Part shown: positions 33,153-41,929 of the stretch, piece after piece
How the letters are laid out: the number at the start of each line of letters is the position of its first letter
How positions within the stretch are numbered: the first letter of the stretch is position 1
Origin: a virus
Strand: one strand, 5' to 3'
Virus record (IMG/VR): IMGVR_UViG_3300034063_000567
Span: 1-46,580 of that record
Length of the DNA: 46,580 nt
Made by a program: the position numbers and the translations under genes
Notes under the pieces: model-generated
What the model was told of the DNA's origin: nothing
The model's database searches: none
What the model saw: the letters and a program-made list of their open reading frames with translations, nothing else

Positions 33153-33177
33153 TCTCGGTCGTTCTGCTAGACACACG

Positions 33178-33206
33178 GGGCGTGGTTATGCTGCCACGCC
33201 CTTTTA
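33178..33206 (+). terminator. Rho-independent terminator
   Basis: GGGCGTGG (33178-33185) pairs with CCACGCCC (33194-33201); TTTTA follows. It separates the Ig-like gene from the membrane and fibre genes. Confidence 0.85.
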
Positions 33207-33231
33207 CTTACGCTTAGATTAGCTACAGCAC

Positions 33232-33519
33232 ATGAATCCACTAGATATTAAACCGCCAGGCAACTCAATTGAGTCGTGGGTACTTTGGCTCTTTGCGTTA
33301 GTGATAGTAATGCTATCTGGAGCTCTTGTGAAGATGTACTTCAAAGTGCTAGCAGATGCAGCAGACATTGTAGTAGAGATAAAGTCGGCGAAGACGGAAG
33401 CAAGCAAGCAGCATGCTGACTGCCAATCTCGATACGAAAAACTAATGTCTGAGCTGATCGACTTAAAATACAAGCTGGGAATGGCCGAAGGGGCTAATAA
33501 GCATGACAGTGACAACTAA
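33232..33519 (+). CDS. Membrane protein with coiled coil
   Basis: The protein has 95 residues. A single transmembrane segment (VLWLFALVIVMLSGALV, about 17-33) is followed by a long helical coiled-coil tail. This layout resembles inner-membrane spanins or holin accessory proteins. It overlaps the next gene by 17 bases. It is far from the main lysis region at 41-43 kb, so a lysis role is uncertain. Confidence 0.5.
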   Translation: MNPLDIKPPGNSIESWVLWLFALVIVMLSGALVKMYFKVLADAADIVVEIKSAKTEASKQHADCQSRYEKLMSELIDLKYKLGMAEGANKHDSDN

Positions 33520-33706
33520 CAATCGCGACATAACTGAACGCCACTGCTCCACTATGCGCACTCTTGATCGTCAAGAGTCTCGTTGCCACGATATAGAAAG
33601 ACGAGTTAAGAATCAGGCAACAGCTGCAATAACAGGGGGCGTCGTACTCGGGTCGTTGTTTACGATGTACACTATTGTAGTAATACTGCACTGGGCACTT
33701 AGATGA
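33503..33706 (+). CDS. Small membrane protein, C-terminal anchor
   Basis: The protein has 67 residues. A charged, Cys-containing helix is followed by a C-terminal transmembrane segment (ITGGVVLGSLFTMYTIVVIL). Together with the previous gene it forms a pair with opposite anchor positions, suggesting the two act as a membrane complex. It is coupled to the next gene by ATGA. Confidence 0.5.
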   Translation: MTVTTNNRDITERHCSTMRTLDRQESRCHDIERRVKNQATAAITGGVVLGSLFTMYTIVVILHWALR

Positions 33707-33954
33707 TTGAGAACTTCTCTGTCGAGCAAAACACTACTTCAAAAATAGCAAGAGCTGTCGATCAGCACAGTTTAGATATGCCCCACGGGACTACACCTGC
33801 TGAGCAGGTGATTCTGTCGGACTTCGAGAAGCACCTAGACCCTCTTGATCGCAATCCGCATGGCTTAACTCCGAGCGATTTAGACGTATACACAAAAGCG
33901 GAAGTGGACGCAAAACTAGAGATCGTTCAGGTATTTGACGGAGGGGAAATTTAA
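33703..33954 (+). CDS. Fibre-associated small protein
   Basis: The protein has 83 residues. HGLTPSDLDVYTKAEVDAKL near the C-terminus is a motif common in tail fibre and fibre adaptor proteins. The following fibre gene starts on the last base of its stop, with a strong GGAGGGGAA site. It probably joins a fibre to the particle or is an assembly factor. Confidence 0.55.
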   Translation: MIENFSVEQNTTSKIARAVDQHSLDMPHGTTPAEQVILSDFEKHLDPLDRNPHGLTPSDLDVYTKAEVDAKLEIVQVFDGGEI

Positions 33955-35036
33955 TGTACTTAGGTGACTACATAACAGGCGCTATAATTGCAGGGTTCTT
34001 TAACACAAGGGCCGCAGACGGCACACCGCTAGCTTTAGCGGGTTCACCAGCTTTAGCTGTGTATGCTGCGGGAAACACTTCTGAATCGACAGCGGGTGTT
34101 GTCCTAGCTACTAACTTCGATTCTAGGACGGGTCTACACCATTTTAATGTTGACACAAACGCAGACTCAAACTTTTACTCTGGCGGCTCAGAGTACGTTG
34201 TAGTGCTAACCTCGGGTACGATTGGCGGCATTTCAGCAGTTGGCAGAATAGTCGCTGAGTTCTCTATCACAAATAGAAGCGATTCTCTTATTAGCCAGCT
34301 AATCTACATTTTGGGCGACCCTGAATTCGGGCTTTTGGTGCAAATACTTGGTCGCCTGCCAGAAGCTCTTGTGGATGGTCGGATTGATGCAAGTGTTGGG
34401 GCTATTGCCGACAACGCTATTACCAACGCAGCCATAGCTGCATCAGCCGTCACGGAAATACAATCTGGCCTTGCTACGAGCAGTTCTTTGTCTAATGCAA
34501 CTGCACTGATAGAAGATATTGCTGGCGTAGTAGACGCTATCTTGCAAGACACGGAAAGTACGGGAGTCGTAGTAGCAAGTGCAAGTAAATCGGGCTATAG
34601 CTTGACACCTACAACGGGACTTGGCAATCAAACAGCAAACCTTACTGGATCTGTAAGTAGCGTGACCAATGCCGTGACCGTCGGGACTATCAATGCTAAC
34701 GCTGTAAGTGCTTCAGCCCTAGCCACTGATGCTGTAGAGGAAATACAAGCGGGACTTTCGACAGCAAGCCAAGTGTCTGCACTAAATAATCTCAGCACTG
34801 CTCAAGTGCTAGCTCAATGCACCGCCGCACTAGAAACTGCAATTAGCGAATTGTCGGCCGTTCCTTCAGCAACGCCCACGACCAAGCAAGCTCTGATGTT
34901 CCTTTACATGGCACTCAGGAACCAATCGACAACGACAGCTAGTTCCCAGACAATTCGCAACGATGCGGGCACGACGATAGCTACTGCAACATTAGCTGAT
35001 GATGGCACTACCATGACCAAGGGTGAGTTCGCATAA
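33954..35036 (+). CDS. Putative fibre/appendage protein, low-complexity
   Basis: The protein has 360 residues, rich in Ala, Ser, Thr and Ile. A beta-rich N-terminal domain (to ~105) precedes a long repetitive region with AITNAAIAASAVTEIQSG and a similar ATDAVEEIQAGLST, typical of trimeric fibre shafts, then FLYMALRNQSTTT and a C-terminal segment TKGEFA. The last pattern is frequent in phage structural proteins. Composition differs from the tail genes (more ACG, ATT, CGC), suggesting module exchange. Confidence 0.6.
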   Translation: MYLGDYITGAIIAGFFNTRAADGTPLALAGSPALAVYAAGNTSESTAGVVLATNFDSRTGLHHFNVDTNADSNFYSGGSEYVVVLTSGTIGGISAVGRIVAEFSITNRSDSLISQLIYILGDPEFGLLVQILGRLPEALVDGRIDASVGAIADNAITNAAIAASAVTEIQSGLATSSSLSNATALIEDIAGVVDAILQDTESTGVVVASASKSGYSLTPTTGLGNQTANLTGSVSSVTNAVTVGTINANAVSASALATDAVEEIQAGLSTASQVSALNNLSTAQVLAQCTAALETAISELSAVPSATPTTKQALMFLYMALRNQSTTTASSQTIRNDAGTTIATATLADDGTTMTKGEFA

Positions 35037-36382
35037 TGGCAATCGATACTGCAAATAAACGCCGCAACGTATCACGAATGATTCTTTCTTGCGTTATTGG
35101 GCTCGCTCCGTCTGCTGGGTTTGGCCTTGATGATCGTGTAAATGCCGCTAGGGGCTACATCGGTACAATTGCTGTAGTTACACCAGTAGAAGATATTTCG
35201 CAGCCATACGCTTTGCTGGATGGAAATGAAATCTCTATTGAAGTAAGCACGACCGTTTTGAATGGCGGAGCTATTACTGACTATGACCAGACTCTGCTAC
35301 TTGAGCCCGCGCCTGTAGCTTATCTAGCCGCACCAAGCCCTAGTGATCCGGTGTTTCGGCCATTGCGGTCGTTCGCAAAGAAGGACATGACTTGGCAAGA
35401 AGACGAGCCAGCGGAGCTTACGCCATTTCTAAAGCGTAATAAAATACTTAATTTCCAAACCCGACCCGGCACTCTGCTCCATGAGATGTGGCATCAGATA
35501 CTGAGGCGCTTACCTGTATCTAATCGAAATCTGTTCACGACAAAAATCCATGAAGATAAGATTTACGTTCGCAACATCAACACGTTTGCTCGTCATGTAG
35601 ATATCTCCTGCATATCAGTCTGGCCCGATAGACCTGTCACCATGATTACACCACTGCACGGCATAGCGGCAGCTCACTTTACGCCAGCTAATGGATCAAT
35701 CCAGCGATGGGTTAGCATGGGCAACGAATGGGTGGAGCGAACGGTAGCTAGTTCTCAACTTATTTTCGGTGACTGTCAGCTAGTCACTCTCAATTCGCCT
35801 CTACCTGACAGTATTAAGCCCGCTAAGCTCGTGCCATTTGACTTCTCTGATTACATTGATCCGCTTTACGTCGATTACTACCAGTATGAGTCAGTAGCAC
35901 TCGACCCTAACGAATGGCCTTACAGTCAGAATTATTATCCGTACCTGCAATCATTTTTCCCGACCATTCGCGTAAACCGCTTTGACAATGAGATACTAAC
36001 ACCCATGCCAGCGGGATCTGCCTATTACAGCCCAGAAGGTAGATGGGTCAATAGCAGGCAACATGGCAATTGGTTTAGGCACGACAACGACACTATCGGC
36101 TGGGGTTTCCCCTATTGGTTACCTGATTCATTGGAAGCCTACGTCTACGACTCCGACAACGTCAGGACCGGCGACTCGGGGCACCCGATGTATTTCATAC
36201 TTGACAATGAAGCAGTGGTTGTTACGACTGCTTTTGGCGGAACATCCAGCACCCAGATATGGCAGGGTCCACCTTTAGACGCTGCAGCTAATTTGATCTT
36301 TAACGCTACGAGTAATACCTGTCAGTTTGCTGACCTATCAAGGTTTCCAAAACTCAATAATTTGCCTCTCATAGGATCTTAA
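35036..36382 (+). CDS. Structural protein with trypsin-like serine protease domain
   Basis: The protein has 448 residues and starts on the last base of the fibre stop. The middle shows a chymotrypsin-fold layout: GIAAAHFTPA with His214, FGDCQLVTLN with Asp246, and TGDSGHPMY with Ser381, matching TAAH, D..L and GDSGGP. Strands after the serine (EAVVVTTAFGG) also fit. It lies between two fibre genes and has no signal peptide, so it is probably a virion-borne protease that clears a proteinaceous surface layer or processes the fibres. The triad is visible; activity and target are inference. Confidence 0.65.
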   Translation: MAIDTANKRRNVSRMILSCVIGLAPSAGFGLDDRVNAARGYIGTIAVVTPVEDISQPYALLDGNEISIEVSTTVLNGGAITDYDQTLLLEPAPVAYLAAPSPSDPVFRPLRSFAKKDMTWQEDEPAELTPFLKRNKILNFQTRPGTLLHEMWHQILRRLPVSNRNLFTTKIHEDKIYVRNINTFARHVDISCISVWPDRPVTMITPLHGIAAAHFTPANGSIQRWVSMGNEWVERTVASSQLIFGDCQLVTLNSPLPDSIKPAKLVPFDFSDYIDPLYVDYYQYESVALDPNEWPYSQNYYPYLQSFFPTIRVNRFDNEILTPMPAGSAYYSPEGRWVNSRQHGNWFRHDNDTIGWGFPYWLPDSLEAYVYDSDNVRTGDSGHPMYFILDNEAVVVTTAFGGTSSTQIWQGPPLDAAANLIFNATSNTCQFADLSRFPKLNNLPLIGS

Positions 36383-36385
36383 CTA

Positions 36386-37144
36386 ATGACTGATGTAGTA
36401 ATCAAAAGCAAAATCCGAATACGTAGAGGGTTGCAAGCTGACTTGGAAGCCTTGCCGGTTGGTCAGAAGCCTATGCTGGGTGAGCTTCTGTATACCTTTG
36501 ACACTAATCGACTGTATGTAGGGGTCGATGAAGACACCGACCCAGTAGCAATTCAAACCGAAGCAGTATTCACTGATCTAACACCTGACGGGACGGAACG
36601 TCGATATCGCGGTGGTCGGCTGACTCAGGATAATGGCAGCGCTTTGAATGAGGCTGGACCAAACTCCTTAGATATTCAAGCTTCGCGTACTGCTGCTACC
36701 CATGTCGCCTATGGCTCAGGTGCTGTCTGTATTGGAGCCCAGTGCGGCGCAGGAACAACCGGAGTTTTAGCAAATGGTTCCATGGCGATGGGTCGCGGAT
36801 GCACGGTAAATGGCAATAACGCTTTGGCTCTAGGTCGCACGGTGGTTGCGTCAGGCGGCTCTAATACCGCAATAGGCAATACGCTCACAAACAACGTGGC
36901 TAATACGATTTTGGTTGGACATACAGGCGCTACGATGAGAGGCTCAACAGACAACAATGGTTGGATCGAATCAATCATGGTGAGCGCGTCAGCTAGAACC
37001 GCTACGGTGTCTGCCATTGCTGATGCTCCTGCCGGCTCGCTGCCAGCAGGCTACTTTGGATTTCGACTTAACGGAAACGATCTGTGGGTAGACGCCAACA
37101 TAGGCGGCACGGTTCGATCGCGCAACTTGGGAACACTCTCATAA
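36386..37144 (+). CDS. Tail fibre with YadA-like head repeats
   Basis: The protein has 252 residues. The N-terminus (IRRGLQADLEALPVGQ then LGELLYTFDTNRLYVGV) matches the attachment domain of many phage fibres. The middle carries short repeats of the GSMAMGRGCTVNGNNALALG and SNTAIGNT type, as in trimeric autotransporter head domains, and a C-terminal beta segment ends the protein. It is likely a host-binding fibre. Confidence 0.65.
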   Translation: MTDVVIKSKIRIRRGLQADLEALPVGQKPMLGELLYTFDTNRLYVGVDEDTDPVAIQTEAVFTDLTPDGTERRYRGGRLTQDNGSALNEAGPNSLDIQASRTAATHVAYGSGAVCIGAQCGAGTTGVLANGSMAMGRGCTVNGNNALALGRTVVASGGSNTAIGNTLTNNVANTILVGHTGATMRGSTDNNGWIESIMVSASARTATVSAIADAPAGSLPAGYFGFRLNGNDLWVDANIGGTVRSRNLGTLS

Positions 37145-37252
37145 TGGCCATTGTCAATATCTCGACATGAATGTCGACGGCACTATTCGAACCTATAGTT
37201 GTGGACTGGGACGTAATCGTAACGCATTAATCACGTAGCGGTATACATCAAT
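37145..37252 (+). other. Short gap with small hairpin
   Basis: No gene is seen. TCGACA (37162-37167) and TGTCGA (37172-37177) form a 6-bp hairpin with a TGAA loop. No promoter or terminator stands out. Confidence 0.4.
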
Positions 37253-37918
37253 ATGGCAATTTACGTAATCAAACGAGCTTATGATCCCGGAGTTCCTCGA
37301 AAAGCTATCGCAAAAGAGGCGTCGCTTAGCGATGTGCCTTCGGGAGTTCCTGCCGTTGCGGTTCCCGGTCAAGTGGGCATGTTCACGTTTACGTTTGACT
37401 CAAATGTCTCTGATACGTGGTATGTGTTTGTCTCAACGCCCGCGCCCTCAAGCTGGCACGTGTATGATGAGAAAATAGTGCTTGCCGATGAAGCAGAAGT
37501 AGTGGTGCCAGACCCCCCGCCAACATCAACTACGCGGTTAGATCTTGATTCTGTGTTCGGCCACGACAACGTTACTAAATGGGCAGACTTAGACAATAAC
37601 GGCGACTTAGAGGTTATTGGCTCAAGAGTCGCCTGGTCTTTAGACCTTGCCACGTCAAATGTTCGCGGTACTCTTGAAAGCTCTACGTATAAGTGGTCAG
37701 ACATTGAGCAAAATCCGACAATCAAGCACTTAATCGCCATTGAAGCTGGAATTCTTCTGTACAGCCCTAGAGCAGTGAGCGATGAAGACGCCAAAGAAAA
37801 TCCAATGAGAGAGCATCAACGACGATACGACAAAATCATCAAGGCAATTCATTCAGGCACTCATAGACTTCCCAACACTTCAGCACAATGTGCGACCTTC
37901 CCAGTCGTAGTTGAGTAG
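37253..37918 (+). CDS. Putative head-tail connector (Mu gp36 / DUF1320-like C-terminus)
   Basis: The protein has 221 residues. The N-terminal ~90 residues are beta-rich and end in a Pro linker (VVPDPPPTSTT). The C-terminal half has LDSVFGHDNVTKWADLDNNGD, AWSLDLATSNVRGTL and NPTIKHLIAIEAGILLYS, which follow the helical pattern of Mu gp36-like connectors. It lies one base before the MuF gene. The extra N-terminal beta domain is unusual for that family. Confidence 0.5.
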   Translation: MAIYVIKRAYDPGVPRKAIAKEASLSDVPSGVPAVAVPGQVGMFTFTFDSNVSDTWYVFVSTPAPSSWHVYDEKIVLADEAEVVVPDPPPTSTTRLDLDSVFGHDNVTKWADLDNNGDLEVIGSRVAWSLDLATSNVRGTLESSTYKWSDIEQNPTIKHLIAIEAGILLYSPRAVSDEDAKENPMREHQRRYDKIIKAIHSGTHRLPNTSAQCATFPVVVE

Positions 37919-37919
37919 A

Positions 37920-40649
37920 ATGCCCAACTCAAAAGCGCGAGCTTTATCGCAAGCGAATACACAGCTAAAGATAGAGCGATACACTCTGTCTAATATTCGC
38001 AAAAGTCTTGCCAAAATAAAGAGAGACGCTGTTCGTTACGGCGCTGCTTTTGAAGTCCCAGTTAACGAAGTTAAAGCTCTAGTCGAATCTCTTGTTGAGG
38101 GAAAAGTTCTATCGCACATAGCTGCGACTGAAGAAGTTAGAAAACTCACGGGCGCTAAGTCTAACGCTCTGTCTCTAGAAAACAAGCCTATTTCTGCTGC
38201 AACTCTTAAAAAGTGGTCAAACAAAGACGTTGACGACCTACGTAAGCACTATGAGCCCAGCGTCATAGAAGTTGTTGAAGAGTTAACAGTCAATTTGCCG
38301 TCTAACGTTAGAAAAGCTGTAAGCGACGCGGCTGGGTCAGGAGTGACAGCTAGGTCTGCAATTTCTCATTACTTCGATAAAGCGGGCGTTTCTGAAGTCA
38401 ATTTCAGCAAGTTCTCTACTCTGGTTAGAACTCACACTCAGCTGGCGTATTCAGCTGCGTCGCTGGCAGCGTATGAAGACCCAGACGTTGCAGACATATT
38501 GTGGGGCTACGAATACGTCACTGTCGGAGATGATCGAGTTAGAGAAAGCCATAGAGCTCTTGACGGAGTCAAGCTCCCTAAAGACGACCCGTTCTGGAAG
38601 ACTCATATGCCGCCTAACGGGTGGAACTGCCGCTGCCAAGTTCTACCCGTGTTTGAAGACGAATCTCACAGAAAAAAGAATCCCAAGAAAAATGCGCCTC
38701 CCATAGACGAAGGCTTTGCGTTTAGACCCGACACAATTTTCGTCAAACCCAAAGAAGCGCCTGAAGACGTCAGATTTGAATCGCCTGAACAGTACGGCGC
38801 TCTAACGCCCGAAGAGCGCCGAGCAAAGCGAGCAGCTAAGCGAGTTGCAAAACAGGAGGGCGCTGCAGAGCTCAAAAAACCTAGAGTTACTCTAACGCCC
38901 GAAGAGCGCCGAGCAAAGCGAGCAGCTAAGCGAGCTGCCAAGAAACTTCAGACTCCCGTCGTTAAGCAGACTAAAGCCGCTCTAACGCCCGAAGAGCTCC
39001 GAGCAAAGCGAGCAGCTAAACGAGCTGCCAAGAAAGCAGCTCTAACACCTGAGGAAAAGGCTGCAATATCTAAGCGTAGAAAAGAAGCTCGACTTACTAA
39101 GCAGCTTCTTGCTCAAGCCAGAGTGCCTAGAGTTAAGCTAACTCCAGAAGCTAAAGCTCAAAGACGCTTAGAAAGACGCTTAGAAAAACTGGCTGCTAAA
39201 CAAGAAGAAGCGCGTAGAACTAGACAGCAGCCGCAGCCGCAGCCGCAGCCGCAGCCGCAGCCGCAGCCGCAGCCGCAGCCGCAGCCGCAGCCGCAGCCGC
39301 AGCTAGATCGAGCAGCAGCTAAAGCCAAGTTTGTTGAGTCTCAACGAGCACAGCAAAAAGTTGATCCCAATACTGAGATTCACACTCTTCCCGCGTTCAA
39401 TAAGACTGCTGACCCAAATAGGAAGGTAGGCCCAATAGAGAAGTCGTTGCCTAAACGAGCTAAGACGTGGCGCCAGCACATTCATTCTGCAGCGTATAAA
39501 CAACACCCGCTGGGCACAGATGAGTTTCCGACGTACGATATTAAGCACTCTACAACTAAGGACGTTCTGGACTTAGAAAAGCCTGCAGACGTTAAAAAGG
39601 GCAAAATAGCGCCCGGAAAATCAGTGCCCGATGTAAAGCCGCACGAAACTAAGCCCATTCTTACGCGGGTTGGCGACGACTTGTTCTTAACTACGCCTAA
39701 AAATTCGTTATTTCAAGCGACTGTTAAGCTGCCGCCGACAGCAACTCACTACAGCGACGTAGACAACCACGTCATGTTCGGTAAGGCGGGTGCAGTTGAA
39801 GTTGAAACAATGTTCAAGAAGCAGGTTATACAAGACTCATCAGTAAGGCACAAATTTGCTGCTGAAATAGAAGACTTAGCTAAAGACATATCAAACATAC
39901 AGGGTCGACTTCTTGACGGCACTCTGACTACTAGAGAGATTGAGAAGAAATCTATAGCTTTAAATGAAAAAATCAACGCAGAGTTAACAAAACGTTCTAG
40001 AGCTCGTGAGAAACTTCCTGAGTCAGAGTTAAAAGACGTAAAGCTACAAGTTCTAGAGATCAACACAAAGGCAACAGGTCCCGAATCAGCGTTCCCTGCT
40101 AGTAACCCGTCCCCAGGCATAGAAATAGCGTCTGACTGGTATGCTGAGCACACAAACAGAGACAGATTCAAGCCGCTAACCAAAGTTCGGTTGTTTGAAG
40201 GCCCGCCTGCAGAGGGCAGCTGGGCTGACCCTAGTCACGTAAGAATAGGGCGTAGAACTCATTCTAGAGTTACAGTGCACGAGATTGGGCACCTACATGA
40301 AATGTTCATGGGTGAGGGCCATAAACAGGTCGAGCTGTTTTCTAGGTCAAGGCAGGGTAATGACCCTACTATTGAAGTAAGTAAGAAGCACACAAATCAA
40401 TACGGGTTTCCTGACGACTTTGCTAAGTCGTTCAGAGCAGTTCAAATAGGCGAAGACGAAGAATACGTGCAGTTGAGAGCACGTTACGCGGGTAAGTATT
40501 ATGGTAACTATTCTCATGGCCGTAGAGTTACAGAGCTTGTGACAATGGGTCTAGAGCTTATGCACGACTCGCCGTCTAAATTCGCCGCGGCTGACCCAGA
40601 GTGGTTTGATTTGATTATGTCAGTAATGACGGGAGAAATTGACGACTAA
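37920..40649 (+). CDS. MuF-type head protein with repeat linker and C-terminal HExxH domain
   Basis: The ATG at 37920 is preferred over TTG at 37911. The product has 909 residues. Residues ~150-245 form the MuF core, ending TVGDDRVRESHRALDG and PPNGWNCRCQVLPV. A basic linker has four LTPEERRAKRAAKR-type repeats (~295-385), then a (Gln-Pro) run of about 12. The C-terminal part has VTVHEIGHLHEMF (His787, Glu788, His791), a zinc metallopeptidase signature, and a later TELVTMGLELM with a candidate third ligand. MuF proteins enter the head with the portal; those with C-terminal enzyme domains are thought to deliver effectors. The linker is probably flexible. Confidence 0.78.
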   Translation: MPNSKARALSQANTQLKIERYTLSNIRKSLAKIKRDAVRYGAAFEVPVNEVKALVESLVEGKVLSHIAATEEVRKLTGAKSNALSLENKPISAATLKKWSNKDVDDLRKHYEPSVIEVVEELTVNLPSNVRKAVSDAAGSGVTARSAISHYFDKAGVSEVNFSKFSTLVRTHTQLAYSAASLAAYEDPDVADILWGYEYVTVGDDRVRESHRALDGVKLPKDDPFWKTHMPPNGWNCRCQVLPVFEDESHRKKNPKKNAPPIDEGFAFRPDTIFVKPKEAPEDVRFESPEQYGALTPEERRAKRAAKRVAKQEGAAELKKPRVTLTPEERRAKRAAKRAAKKLQTPVVKQTKAALTPEELRAKRAAKRAAKKAALTPEEKAAISKRRKEARLTKQLLAQARVPRVKLTPEAKAQRRLERRLEKLAAKQEEARRTRQQPQPQPQPQPQPQPQPQPQPQPQPQLDRAAAKAKFVESQRAQQKVDPNTEIHTLPAFNKTADPNRKVGPIEKSLPKRAKTWRQHIHSAAYKQHPLGTDEFPTYDIKHSTTKDVLDLEKPADVKKGKIAPGKSVPDVKPHETKPILTRVGDDLFLTTPKNSLFQATVKLPPTATHYSDVDNHVMFGKAGAVEVETMFKKQVIQDSSVRHKFAAEIEDLAKDISNIQGRLLDGTLTTREIEKKSIALNEKINAELTKRSRAREKLPESELKDVKLQVLEINTKATGPESAFPASNPSPGIEIASDWYAEHTNRDRFKPLTKVRLFEGPPAEGSWADPSHVRIGRRTHSRVTVHEIGHLHEMFMGEGHKQVELFSRSRQGNDPTIEVSKKHTNQYGFPDDFAKSFRAVQIGEDEEYVQLRARYAGKYYGNYSHGRRVTELVTMGLELMHDSPSKFAAADPEWFDLIMSVMTGEIDD
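38802..39060 (+). repeat. Tandem ~44-bp coding repeats in the MuF linker
   Basis: CTAACGCCCGAAGAG followed by CGAGCAAAGCGAGCAGCTAA recurs at 38802, 38892 and 38982, each about 90 bases apart, with a fourth diverged copy near 39040. The DNA identity is very high, implying recent duplication. Confidence 0.85.
39228..39299 (+). repeat. (CAGCCG)12 hexanucleotide microsatellite
   Basis: Twelve perfect CAGCCG units encode a Gln-Pro run inside the MuF gene. Perfect hexamers change copy number without changing frame, so linker length is probably variable between phage particles or strains. Confidence 0.92.
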
Positions 40650-40921
40650 TGAAACTTCAACTGTTTTCGTACGTCAGAGCTCGGACGAACTCTGGAATGA
40701 TTGTAGTTCAGCTGACTGAAAGCGGCGTAAACGTCATAGGAAATTCTAACAGAAAGCCCACTCCCGAAGACGTACAGGAAGCAATAGACAAAGTGCAGCC
40801 TATGTTAACGCCCGTTGAAGCTGTGTCGTTTTTCTTGGACAAGATATTCAAAGACGTGGAAATTTTATCTGTTTACGATGCGTATTCAGAAACGCATAAC
40901 GATCCCAGCAAATATAGATAA
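40649..40921 (+). CDS. Small hypothetical protein
   Basis: The protein has 90 residues and starts on the last base of the MuF stop. Strand-rich N-terminus, then helix (PEDVQEAIDKVQPML). No family is recognised. A one-base overlap with a possible effector gene makes an immunity or chaperone partner for the HExxH domain worth considering, but there is no direct evidence. Confidence 0.5.
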   Translation: MKLQLFSYVRARTNSGMIVVQLTESGVNVIGNSNRKPTPEDVQEAIDKVQPMLTPVEAVSFFLDKIFKDVEILSVYDAYSETHNDPSKYR

Positions 40922-40962
40922 CGTCGCGCTAGTTGAGCGGTATAATAGACTAGGAGAAAATC

Positions 40963-41160
40963 ATGGATTTTGTAGAAAAACTCGGAACTTTGTCAAAGTC
41001 TGCAAGGCTTCTTATCGGATCTGGGTTTGTCGGCCTAGTGTTGTTGAAGTCTACTTTGAGCCTGTCAGACGGTGACATTTACTCGATATGCGCAGTTGTT
41101 GCAATGGTTATTTGGGGCGACACTCAACGTCCGTTAGGCACAAAGAAACAAGCAAAATGA
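40963..41160 (+). CDS. Small two-helix membrane protein, holin-like
   Basis: The protein has 65 residues with an AGGAGA site. Two hydrophobic segments (LLIGSGFVGLVLL and IYSICAVVAMVIWG) and a basic C-terminus match a class II holin. It stands first in a cluster of membrane proteins ahead of a peptidase gene and is coupled by ATGA to the next gene. Confidence 0.55.
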   Translation: MDFVEKLGTLSKSARLLIGSGFVGLVLLKSTLSLSDGDIYSICAVVAMVIWGDTQRPLGTKKQAK

Positions 41161-41438
41161 CAGACAGGCCTTCAAAGCGCGCTCTTCGTGAAATGAGAAG
41201 AGTTTCAGCTAGCATTTACAAGTCTAAGCCAAACTGCACAGAGTCTGAGTTTAGAGACATGTTTGTAAGCAAACTGTCTCCGTCTATAGCAATGAAGTCA
41301 GTAATCGTGACTATCTTGATAAAGATAGCTTGGGAGCTGTTCCTAATTTGGCTGAAGAAACGGCTTTCAGACCCGCCTCTAACACCGCAGAAAGACGAGC
41401 CCGATTATGAATACTTCACGAAAAACGACAACTCCTAG
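41157..41438 (+). CDS. Small membrane protein in lysis cluster
   Basis: Starting at the ATGA overlap (41157), the product has 93 residues. A basic N-terminus (KRALREMRRVSASIYKSK) precedes one transmembrane segment (KSVIVTILIKIAWELFLIWL) and an acidic tail. It could be a holin partner or antiholin. It overlaps the next gene by 32 bases. Confidence 0.5.
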   Translation: MTDRPSKRALREMRRVSASIYKSKPNCTESEFRDMFVSKLSPSIAMKSVIVTILIKIAWELFLIWLKKRLSDPPLTPQKDEPDYEYFTKNDNS

Positions 41439-41928
41439 AAAGCCAAGAGCTAAAAAGGCAGTTGAGCCCAAAGTTGTTGAGAGCGTCTCCAACAGCAAGG
41501 CGCATATCGTCGTGTCTTTTATAATTTATGCTGCTCTTATTTCAGTAGTCGCAGCCGTACTGTACACTAAAGTCCGGACGCCTTCTGACGACTCAAAGCC
41601 GCAGCCTAAGCCTGACGTTGTTGATTACGATCCAAACGTCAGTTTTGAAGCGTATTCGAACTTTTCAAAGTCTTTGATGAAAAACTACAAGGAAGCGTTT
41701 ACATCAGTCGCTGTTGAAGTCAAGTCAGGTGCAATCAAAACTGATAAAGAGCTGTATGAAGCTCTAAAGCCTCGACTAGTAAAAGGGCGCACAGACGCAC
41801 AACAGTCGCTTGATGAGTCGCTACACAAAGACTTGCCTAGAAACTCTGACGGCACGTTTGACAACGCTGAGTCAAAGAACTCAGACAAGGCTCACAAATA
41901 CTTACTCAAACTAGCTTCGGAGCTGTAA
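41407..41928 (+). CDS. Single-pass membrane protein of unknown function
   Basis: The protein has 173 residues. A basic start (~1-32) precedes a transmembrane segment (IVVSFIIYAALISVVAAVLY) and a soluble, helical, charged domain on the far side. The anchor-plus-domain layout is like a signal-anchored lysis or spanin component. It immediately precedes the papain-like peptidase gene. Confidence 0.5.
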   Translation: MNTSRKTTTPRKPRAKKAVEPKVVESVSNSKAHIVVSFIIYAALISVVAAVLYTKVRTPSDDSKPQPKPDVVDYDPNVSFEAYSNFSKSLMKNYKEAFTSVAVEVKSGAIKTDKELYEALKPRLVKGRTDAQQSLDESLHKDLPRNSDGTFDNAESKNSDKAHKYLLKLASEL

Positions 41929-41929
41929 T

